64,000 nucleotides of DNA. It comes from Aradus depressus (taxonomy: Eukaryota > Arthropoda > Insecta > Hemiptera > Aradidae). The notes under the pieces are model-generated. The model saw only the letters and a list, made by a program, of their open reading frames with translations, was not told where the DNA came from and did not search any database. A program made the translations under genes and the position numbers. Positions 55,514 to 64,000 of this stretch are shown here, piece after piece (position 1 is the stretch's first letter; each line of letters begins with the position of its first letter). The stretch covers positions 9,359,222 to 9,423,221 of the forward strand of contig OY759222.1 in assembly GCA_963662175.1 (NCBI GenBank). The letters run 5' to 3'.

Positions 55514-55826
55514 GGGCGCCGGTAGCTCAGTGGCATGCGTGCTTGTCTTCTGAGCTCAAGATCGTGGATTCGAAACCCGACCGAGGCCCTTAGTTTATTT
55601 TATTTGGGAGGTAAAATAAACTTAAGCACGTCGTCCTTCGGATGGGACGTTAAGCGATGGTCCCGAGCCTGTACGATGTCTGGTACTCGTTAAAGACCTC
55701 TGCCCTAAAAAAATTTAGGGTAGGCAAAATTTAGGACTCCCACAGTAGAGTCGGGCTCATGTCCACCAGAGTGCCGAAAGAGCACTCTGGTAGTAGGCGA
55801 TATGACCTCGTAGTTAAAGCCCGGGC
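55514..55826 (+). mobile_element. SINE-A, 3'-truncated
   Basis: The head and core are intact to AAAGCCCGGGC; the GAGTCATAAAACC tail is missing. A family R start (GTCGTCGGTGAATCACCGG) follows at once. Confidence 0.85.
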
Positions 55827-55867
55827 AAATAAAGTCGTCGGTGAATCACCGGCAATGTACTTCACCA

Positions 55868-56270
55868 ACACGAATTGAATGAATAACTTTATTTCTTAAA
55901 AATAATTATCTCACAGCAAGGAGTTCAATGCAGAATTATAAATACATACATAGATAGATACAGTAACTGATAACAAAAAGAACACACCCACAATATAAAG
56001 AAAAAAAAAACCAATACTTATATTAATAAAAAGATTAAATTTAAAAAAATAAATAAAGCCACATGTAACATAAGTCTTTTAGAGTTCTTCTTAACTTCAA
56101 GCTGGTTAGGACAAACAAATAAATATGATGAAGCTTCTGTTCATCTGAGACTAATAGTAAGTTGTGGAGATGTGCATGTTGCTGAGAGACATCTATCGGA
56201 ACATCTCCCAAATAGCTAGCCAGGTATTTGTCTCTAATCATGGCATAGATGGCAGTCTATCGGAAAATGG
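55868..56270 (-). repeat. dispersed repeat, probably LINE 3' end, second copy
   Basis: This copy of the 33570-34263 family has the cleaner frame: 66 codons reading MIRDKYLASYLGDVPIDVSQ, QHAHLHNLLLVSDEQKLHHI, YLFVLTSLKLRRTLKD. Conservation of the peptide between the copies suggests it was coding. I do not recognise it. Confidence 0.5.
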
Positions 56271-57389
56271 GCCACGTCATCCCTCTCCTCCAGAGAACAC
56301 AACCCACAACTAACCTCAGGAACTCATGTTTTTCGTTTCTTATATGAATCTGTGTTCCCTTTTTCCCTGCTAACCGAACACACTCAATTTAGTATGACGA
56401 ATCAGAATCCCTGTTATTAGTCAACTAATATGATTATTAAAACGGTCAATTAGTTTCAAAGGCGGTCAGCAAACTTATTTGATTAATTCGTTACCCGGGG
56501 AGTACAATTCCAATCCAAATTTGTTTTTCGTGACCATTTAAATTGACATAACTGATTTGCTACCCTGGTTAGGACAGCTAGCTGGTTATATTTGTGCTGA
56601 CATTTCGACCCTTTAGGTTTCTAGGCCCCATTCACCTGTCCTACATTTACTATGTAGATGACATTCTACTAGCAGGTTGTCACCTCAACAAATTACGTAT
56701 ACACCTGAAAATGAATCTAAATTTCAATTTACAACCTTCTCTGGTCTTATTGCACTTCATGTCATCCCATTTAACTTTTTGTATTTATAAACTTTCCAAC
56801 TATGATAATTTATTATTATAAATTTTCCTAGTGTATATTGGAAGTTATAGAATTTCTTTATTCCACCCCTAAAATTCAAAATGAGTGAAAAAAGTCTATG
56901 GTGTATTAAAGGGCAGGGAAGCTGATTGTAACGAATATATCGACATGAAATTGTATATTTAAATTCAAAACCCCATTTGGAAAATTAAATATACATTATT
57001 ATTGATGACGAAGGACATAGAAAAATATAATACCGCTAACCGAAGATGGACAAGCACTCTTAGCTAGTTTATATGGCTATGAAGGCGGGTAAGTGGGTCT
57101 ATGATCCCCAGACTGCTGACATCACGGTAATGTTGATTAAACCTCGAGTTCAACACCGCATCAACGTATTTACTGATCAGTCAGTTCCTAAAACCTGTAG
57201 GTTAGTCTGTTGTGATTCTCGGAGACTGCGTGGACATCCTGACTAGCCCAAACACGAATCCAATCGACCTTTTGAGCTAAAATTCTATATTTGACTTACA
57301 TTAGGAGCTTTTGAATTCTCATATGAATACTGAATTTTGTGTGGATAAATTAATTACAGCGGCAGTTATTATTTTTTGAGTTCCTCTTC
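56271..57389. other. unassigned, with family R fragments
   Basis: Reverse R fragments are near 56930-57000 and a plus R fragment is near 57265-57375. The segment 57030-57260 is GC-richer but has no open frame I can name. Confidence 0.35.
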
Positions 57390-57508
57390 CCCCTCATACT
57401 GGCATTACTGTGTGTATGAAAGTAATGTGCTGGCGTCAGCAGTTTCCATTTTTCCAATGTACAAAGTAATTTTGTGAGTGACTTGCCAGTATGAAATGAG
57501 GGACGAGG
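57390..57508. repeat. short inverted repeat
   Basis: CCCCCTCATACTGGCA is answered by TGCCAGTATGAAATGAGGG about 90 bp later. It is possibly a small MITE of its own, set in family R text. Confidence 0.5.
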
Positions 57509-57574
57509 AGAGTTATCTATCTGTTCAAATAGTTTGGTATTAGAAAGTTCTGTAAATGGCCAATCATGTATAGT

Positions 57575-57835
57575 TAGTTAGTTATTATAACTCATACCCG
57601 GGCTTTTAACTACAAGGTCATATCGCCTACTACCAGAGGGCTCTTTCGTTACTCTGGAGCTCGTGAGACCGACTCTACTATGGCAGTAGTGACATCATCC
57701 AGGCTCAAGGCCATCGCTTAACGTCTCATCCAAAGATCGGCGTGCTTAAGTTTTTTTTTTTACCTTCAGTTTAAATAAATTAAAAGCCTCAGCCATGTTT
57801 CGGATTAGCGATCTTGAGCTCAGTAAGCAAGCACT
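57575..57835 (-). mobile_element. SINE-A/B, degraded
   Basis: A reverse copy from a damaged head (GCTCAGTAAGCAAGCACTCG) to the GGGTATGAGTTATAATAAC end. It lies about 60 bp from the next SINE. Confidence 0.7.
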
Positions 57836-57884
57836 CGACTCCTCCGATTTATATATAATTTAATTTAAACATTGATTTCAACAA

Positions 57885-58234
57885 TCTCCTACAGAAAGAG
57901 GGCGCCTGTAGCTCAGTGGTATGCGTGTTGGACTTCTGAGCTCAAGAACGTGGGTTCGAAACCCGACCGAGGCCTTTAGTTTATTTTATCTGGGAGGTAA
58001 AATACACTTAAGCATGCCGTCCTTCGGATGGGACGTTAAGCGATGGTCCCGAGCCTGTACGATGTCAGGTACTCGTTAAAGATCCCTACCCTAGGTGAAT
58101 AACAATTTAGGGTAGGCAAAATTTAGGACTCCCACAGTAGAGTCGGGCTCATGTCCACCAGAGTGACGAAAGAGGGCTCTGGTAGTAGTTAAAGCCCGGG
58201 CATGAGTCATAAAACCTAACCTCTCCTACAGAAA
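57885..58234 (+). mobile_element. SINE-A, reference copy with 13-bp target duplication
   Basis: TCTCCTACAGAAA at 57885-57897 is repeated at 58222-58234, which fixes the element as 57898-58221 and shows that it starts with GAGGGCGCC and ends with CCTAACC. Layout: tRNA-like head of about 78 bp (A box TAGCTCAGTGG, B box GGTTCGAAACC), a linker ATTTTATCTGGGAGGTAAAA, a conserved core (GTCCTTCGGATGGGACGTTA ...), and an end GGGCATGAGTCATAAAACC. Pol III would transcribe it from the head; it needs a LINE partner to move. This copy lacks about 14 bp of the GGCGATATGACCTCG block. Confidence 0.95.
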
Positions 58235-58285
58235 TGTATTTTATATTTTTCGGGCTGCATAAAACAAATTTATTAAGGGACATAT

Positions 58286-58667
58286 GAGGAGTTTGGAGCC
58301 AGAGCGGACCAACTGGTTTAAACTGAACAGGAAGAAAATGGCAATTGAAAATTGAGTACATTTTGTTTACCTCCATAAATGGGCCCCAAATATTTATTTA
58401 TATTTGAAATTTTAGAATAGTATTGGATGAGTGATCCCTTTTTGTGTTCTATAAAGTTTTTGAAGGCCGTATGATCCATTGTGACTTTGAAAATATATGC
58501 ACAAAATATTTGTGACTAAACTTAAAGTGCTGCTTTCTATCACTGAAGTGAAGAAACTAAGTGATCCACACTGGTTTTGAAAAAAGGGAACCTATGCCAA
58601 CATCAGGATGGTAATAACTCATTTTCCGAAAAATTGTGGGTTGGTCCGCTCTGGCTCCAAACTCCTC
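58286..58667 (+). mobile_element. MITE family M, copy 3
   Basis: A 382-bp copy flanked by ATAT. The interior has ATGAGTGATCCCTTTTTGTG as in the other copies. The 75-codon minus frame at 58149-58376 spans the MITE edge and is not a gene. Confidence 0.9.
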
Positions 58668-58689
58668 ATATGTGGTGAGAATCAAGCAA

Positions 58690-58990
58690 GCCTTTAAAAT
58701 AATGTTTTTCAGAATGAAATTTTAGAACGGTTTTCGTAATTTATCTCGTAACCTGGGCAACCTTCGAAAAATCGTATCCCCAAAAAAATGAGTATTTTAA
58801 TTTTCTTTACAACTTTTATTTGAAATGATTTTTGATTAGGCCACAAATATAAGCGGTATATAGTGAAATGTACTGTAGACATCATTGCGAAAATGGTCAA
58901 AACATATTCAGGTGAAAACCCATTGAAAACTCGATCTCAGATTTTCGCACGATTACTATACTTACTTATACTTAACGTATACGAAAGTAA
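58690..58990 (+). repeat. family S repeat, partial
   Basis: ATTAGGCCACAAATATAAGC, AAAATGGTCAAAACATATTC and CGCACGATTACTATACTTAC match family S; it ends ACGAAAGTAATCG. Confidence 0.6.
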
Positions 58991-60013
58991 TCGTAATTTG
59001 AGTCCACCAAAAAATAATCCTTGTTTTTATATTAAAAAAATGTATAAAGATTATTCAGAAATACAGGCTGATGTTGATGCCAGCCAAGAGAATGTTGACC
59101 TTCTGGTCAGGGGTATACCAAGGTGACTTATGACACCATTAGGTCCATTCCTCTTCTCATTTTACGGTTACCACTTTTAACATCTTCCAGAGTTCTTCTT
59201 CCGTTCCCTTTATTTCATCACGATTTAGATTTATATGTTAAACTATAAATTATCATCATGTGAGCTGATTAGAAATTCTTTTCAACGTACCTACCACAAC
59301 TGCCCCCCCCCCCCCCCCCCCCCTCTCTCATTCATAAACTCATGCTTGACTCTCGTAAATTTTCTGTTGAATGGTTTAGTTAACATGTAAGGAGTTTGTT
59401 AACATATTCCCTGGAATTTGTCGTCCTATTGTAACAAAACGTCCTTGCATAACTCCTAGTTCACCACATGATTGGATAGAATGGAACGGAAAAAAAAAAT
59501 TTACTTCCCGGCAATTATTTCTTAGAATTCGTATATATTCCAGTTAGGGTTGGTTCTACTAAACCAATTTCAGATCTGAAAACTGTGTTTAATTCAAGAT
59601 TAAACGTCGTTAAAGACTCGAGGTAACAACAGAACGAGAATAGGCAACATTTAGAACTCTCACAGTAGAGTCGAGCTCCTGTCACAAGCGCTCTGGTAGT
59701 AGGCGATATGACCTCATAGTTAAAGCTTTGTTATGAATATAGTCTAATGAATAAATAGACTAAGAACTGGGAGTACTTCATATAATTGAAATGATTGCTT
59801 CGTGCCTTTCATATGCAAAAAAAAATATTACCAACTTTGAAATTGTAAAAAAAAAATGTACGTAGGTACTTTCTAAAATGCTAACACTTTTTGTGTAAGA
59901 GGAACATAATAAAGTCAGAACAACCTCTCTAGCAGATGGCCCAACATCACGAATGTAAATAACAAACAAACAGAGTAATAAAATAACTAACATTAACAGT
60001 AATAAAAGAACTA
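58991..60013. other. unassigned, with a candidate exon-like patch, a C run and a SINE relic
   Basis: 59041-59125 is GC-richer and ends an 87-codon frame with YSEIQADVDASQENVD, LLVRGIPR; a CAG precedes it (59067) and an AG-GTGACT follows it, so it could be an exon, unproven. A 21-base C run is at 59303-59323. 59609-59733 is a decayed plus SINE core (ACTCTCACAGTAGAGTCGAG). Confidence 0.35.
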
Positions 60014-63000
60014 TTAGCTTGGTTGGAATGTGTCTTGGAACCTAACACATGGCTTGAAGCTGTGGTACTCAAGGGTTCAGTTCCGTTCCAGAACGTTAGC
60101 TTGGTTGGAATGTGTCTTGGAACCTAACACATGGCTTGAAGCTGTGGTACTCAAGGGTTCAGTTCCGTTCCAGAACGTTAGCTTGGTTGGAATGTGTCTT
60201 GGAACCTAACACATGGCTTGAAGCTGTGGTACTCAAGGGTTCAGTTCCGTTCCAAATCGTTAGCTTGGTTGGAATGTGTCTTGGAACCTAACACATGGCT
60301 TGAAGCTGTGGTACTCAAGGGTTCAGTTCCGTTCCAAATCGTTAGCTTGGTTGGAATGTGTCTTGGAACCTAACACATGGCTTGAAGCTGTGGTACTCAA
60401 GGGTTCAGTTCCGTTCCAGAACGTTAGCTTGGTTGGAATGTGTCTTGGAACCTAACACATGGCTTGAAGCTGTGGTACTCAAGGGTTCAGTTCCGTTCCA
60501 GAACGTTAGCTTGGTTGGAATGTGTCTTGGAACCTAACACATGGCTTGAAGCTGTGGTACTCAAGGGTTCAGTTCCGTTCCAAATCGTTAGCTTGGTTGG
60601 AATGTGTCTTGGAACCTAACACATGGCTTGAAGCTGTGGTACTCAAGGGTTCAGTTCCGTTCCAAATCGTTAGCTTGGTTGGAATGTGTCTTGGAACCTA
60701 ACACATGGCTTGAAGCTGTGGTACTCAAGGGTTCAGTTCCGTTCCAAATCGTTAGCTTGGTTGGAATGTGTCTTGGAACCTAACACATGGCTTGAAGCTG
60801 TGGTACTCAAGGGTTCAGTTCCGTTCCAGAACGTTAGCTTGGTTGGAATGTGTCTTGGAACCTAACACATGGCTTGAAGCTGTGGTACTCAAGGGTTCAG
60901 TTCCGTTCCAAATCGTTAGCTTGGTTGGAATGTGTCTTGGAACCTAACACATGGCTTGAAGCTGTGGTACTCAAGGGTTCAGTTCCGTTCCAAATCGTTA
61001 GCTTGGTTGGAATGTGTCTTGGAACCTAACACATGGCTTGAAGCTGTGGTACTCAAGGGTTCAGTTCCGTTCCAAATCGTTAGCTTGGTTGGAATGTGTC
61101 TTGGAACCTAACACATGGCTTGAAGCTGTGGTACTCAAGGGTTCAGTTCCGTTCCAAATCGTTAGCTTGGTTGGAATGTGTCTTGGAACCTAACACATGG
61201 CTTGAAGCTGTGGTACTCAAGGGTTCAGTTCCGTTCCAGAACGTTAGCTTGGTTGGAATGTGTCTTGGAACCTAACACATGGCTTGAAGCTGTGGTACTC
61301 AAGGGTTCAGTTCCGTTCCAGAACGTTAGCTTGGTTGGAATGTGTCTTGGAACCTAACACATGGCTTGAAGCTGTGGTACTCAAGGGTTCAGTTCCGTTC
61401 CAGAACGTTAGCTTGGTTGGAATGTGTCTTGGAACCTAACACATGGCTTGAAGCTGTGGTACTCAAGGGTTCAGTTCCGTTCCAAATCGTTAGCTTGGTT
61501 GGAATGTGTCTTGGAACCTAACACATGGCTTGAAGCTGTGGTACTCAAGGGTTCAGTTCCGTTCCAGAACGTTAGCTTGGTTGGAATGTGTCTTGGAACC
61601 TAACACATGGCTTGAAGATGTGGTACTCAAGGGTTCAGTTCCGTTCCAGAACGTTAGCTTGGTTGGAATGTGTCTTGGAACCTAACACATGGCTTGAAGC
61701 TGTGGTACTCAAGGGTTCAGTTCCGTTCCAAATCGTTAGCTTGGTTGGAATGTGTCTTGGAACCTAACACATGGCTTGAAGCTGTGGTACTCAAGGGTTC
61801 AGTTCCGTTCCAGAACGTTAGCTTGGTTGGAATGTGTCTTGGAACCTAACACATGGCTTGAAGCTGTGGTACTCAAGGGTTCAGTTCCGTTCCAGAACGT
61901 TAGCTTGGTTGGAATGTGTCTTGGAACCTAACACATGGCTTGAAGCTGTGGTACTCAAGGGTTCAGTTCCGTTCCAGAACGTTAGCTTGGTTGGAATGTG
62001 TCTTGGAACCTAACACATGGCTTGAAGCTGTGGTACTCAAGGGTTCAGTTCCGTTCCAAATCGTTAGCTTGGTTGGAATGTGTCTTGGAACCTAACACAT
62101 GGCTTGAAGCTGTGGTACTCAAGGGTTCAGTTCCGTTCCAAATCGTTAGCTTGGTTGGAATGTGTCTTGGAACCTAACACATGGCTTGAAGCTGTGGTAC
62201 TCAAGGGTTCAGTTCCGTTCCAGAACGTTAGCTTGGTTGGAATGTGTCTTGGAACCTAACACATGGCTTGAAGCTGTGGTACTCAAGGGTTCAGTTCCGT
62301 TCCAAATCGTTAGCTTGGTTGGAATGTGTCTTGGAACCTAACACATGGCTTGAAGCTGTGGTACTCAAGGGTTCAGTTCCGTTCCAAATCGTTAGCTTGG
62401 TTGGAATGTGTCTTGGAACCTAACACATGGCTTGAAGCTGTGGTACTCAAGGGTTCAGTTCCGTTCCAAATCGTTAGCTTGGTTGGAATGTGTCTTGGAA
62501 CCTAACACATGGCTTGAAGCTGTGGTACTCAAGGGTTCAGTTCCGTTCCAAATCGTTAGCTTGGTTGGAATGTGTCTTGGAACCTAACACATGGCTTGAA
62601 GCTGTGGTACTCAAGGGTTCAGTTCCGTTCCAAATCGTTAGCTTGGTTGGAATGTGTCTTGGAACCTAACACATGGCTTGAAGCTGTGGTACTCAAGGGT
62701 TCAGTTCCGTTCCAAATCGTTAGCTTGGTTGGAATGTGTCTTGGAACCTAACACATGGCTTGAAGCTGTGGTACTCAAGGGTTCAGTTCCGTTCCAAATC
62801 GTTAGCTTGGTTGGAATGTGTCTTGGAACCTAACACATGGCTTGAAGCTGTGGTACTCAAGGGTTCAGTTCCGTTCCAGAACGTTAGCTTGGTTGGAATG
62901 TGTCTTGGAACCTAACACATGGCTTGAAGCTGTGGTACTCAAGGGTTCAGTTCCGTTCCAAATCGTTAGCTTGGTTGGAATGTGTCTTGGAACCTAACAC

Positions 63001-63540
63001 ATGGCTTGAAGCTGTGGTACTCAAGGGTTCAGTTCCGTTCCAAATCGTTAGCTTGGTTGGAATGTGTCTTGGAACCTAACACATGGCTTGAAGCTGTGGT
63101 ACTCAAGGGTTCAGTTCCGTTCCAGAACGTTAGCTTGGTTGGAATGTGTCTTGGAACCTAACACATGGCTTGAAGCTGTGGTACTCAAGGGTTCAGTTCC
63201 GTTCCAAATCGTTAGCTTGGTTGGAATGTGTCTTGGAACCTAACACATGGCTTGAAGCTGTGGTACTCAAGGGTTCAGTTCCGTTCCAAATCGTTAGCTT
63301 GGTTGGAATGTGTCTTGGAACCTAACACATGGCTTGAAGCTGTGGTACTCAAGGGTTCAGTTCCGTTCCAAATCGTTAGCTTGGTTGGAATGTGTCTTGG
63401 AACCTAACACATGGCTTGAAGCTGTGGTACTCAAGGGTTCAGTTCCGTTCCAAATCGTTAGCTTGGTTGGAATGTGTCTTGGAACCTAACACATGGCTTG
63501 AAGCTGTGGTACTCAAGGGTTCAGTTCCGTTCCAAATCGT
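60014..63540. repeat. 82-bp tandem array, 43 units
   Basis: TTAGC recurs every 82 bp from 60014 to 63540, exactly 43 intervals. Units are nearly identical; one has GAAGATG in place of GAAGCTG (about 61616). The unit end has two states, CCAGAAC or CCAAATC before GTTAGC, in an irregular order. Each unit can fold with GGAAC/GTTCC and CTTGA/TCAAG pairs. Because 82 is not a multiple of three, no long frame persists. Confidence 0.97.
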
Positions 63541-63566
63541 TAGCTACTTCTTTAAATGTTCCCTCA

Positions 63567-63930
63567 TGATTTTAGAGAGGGCGCCGGTAGCTCAGTGGTA
63601 TGCGTGCTTGCCTTCTGAGCTCAAGAACGTGGGTTCGTAACCCGACCGAAGCCCTTAGTTTATTTTATCTGGGAGGTAAAATAAACTTAAGCATGCCATC
63701 CTTCGGATGGGACGTTAAGCTATGGTCCCGAGCCTGTACGATGTCAGGTACTCGTTGAAGACCCCTACCCTAGATGAATAAAAATTTAGGGTAGGCAAAA
63801 TTTAGGACTCCCACAGTAGAGTCAGGCTCGTGTCCACTACGAGTGACGAAAGAGCGCTCTGGTAGTAGACGATATGACCTAGTAGTTAAAGCCCGGGCAT
63901 GAGTCATAAAACCTAACCTAGTGATTTTAG
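63567..63930 (+). mobile_element. SINE-A, full length, with 9-bp target duplication
   Basis: TGATTTTAG at 63567-63575 recurs at 63922-63930. The head is intact, and the tail is CCTAACCTA. It lies 36 bp past the last array unit. Confidence 0.9.
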
Positions 63931-64000
63931 TATGAGGATTTAGGAGCCCCTATAATAACTATAGTAACTACTGAATATTAGCGCCACACGGTCGACTGGT
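63922..64000 (-). repeat. family R fragment at the window edge
   Basis: TTTTAGTATGAGGATTTAGG and CTACTGAATATTAGC match the reverse of family R; it continues past the window. Confidence 0.5.

Noticed and set aside
60014..63540. CRISPR-like array
   Set aside because: There is regular repetition but no unique spacers: the whole 82-bp unit repeats. The window is also eukaryotic.
63392..63640. 82-aa protein at the end of the array
   Set aside because: It consists of two array units read through into the SINE head.
5625..63921. Functional tRNA genes at the SINE heads
   Set aside because: The heads have good A and B boxes, but the anticodon arm has a 9-base loop or poor pairing, the acceptor ends do not pair well, and each is followed by the SINE core. 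They are pol III promoters of SINEs, not tRNAs.

Overview
This is a piece of an animal nuclear genome, almost certainly an insect. It is AT-rich and very gene-poor. There are no operons, ribosome sites or other bacterial features. Insect origin is suggested by a phosphatase 5 gene that resembles the fly protein, an exon that looks like an insect PS2-type integrin alpha, Jockey-type LINEs with insect-style RNase H tails, and a SINE whose 3' tail is the complement of the insect telomere repeat (TTAGG)n. A hemipteran is my guess, but nothing here proves the order.

Only two pieces of ordinary host gene are visible. The first is an intronless, complete serine/threonine protein phosphatase 5 gene at 14298-15770 (490 aa, three TPRs plus the PPP catalytic domain, all key residues present), a candidate retrogene. 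The second is one well-spliced exon of an integrin alpha gene at 44467-44590 (+). If that gene is intact, much of the right half of the window is its intron sequence.

The rest is mobile and repetitive DNA, often nested. Dispersed families are: (1) SINE-A, a tRNA-headed SINE of about 340-350 bp with a conserved core and a (CCTAA)n tail, in many copies on both strands, several with 9-13 bp target duplications; (2) an older relative, SINE-B/C, part of which has become a tandem array of ~418-441 bp units at 20262-21990; (3) family R, an old repeat of about 580 bp found throughout; (4) family S, another old repeat; (5) Jockey-type and RNase H-bearing LINE 3' ends; (6) a pair of BEL/Pao protease fragments facing each other; (7) DNA transposons and MITEs (hAT, mariner, PIF/Harbinger-like including one carrying a MADF-like gene start, and a ~380 bp family flanked by 4-bp palindromic duplications); (8) hairpin-shaped elements that carry a hammerhead-ribozyme-like core, probably Penelope-like terminal repeats.

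Region 16882-24981 holds two copies of a large composite element. Each has the same conserved ends and two internal tandem arrays (33-bp then ~143-bp units), and the copies flank the SINE-derived array. Region 60014-63540 is a near-perfect array of exactly 43 units of 82 bp with a two-state variant at each unit end. A fresh SINE-A lies 36 bp beyond it.

The most interesting observations are the recurrent hammerhead-like core with covarying stems in several unrelated inverted-repeat elements, the telomere-complementary SINE tail, the SVA-like composite elements, and the 82-bp array whose unit resembles pol III A and B boxes. All family assignments come from reading the sequence, without searches.
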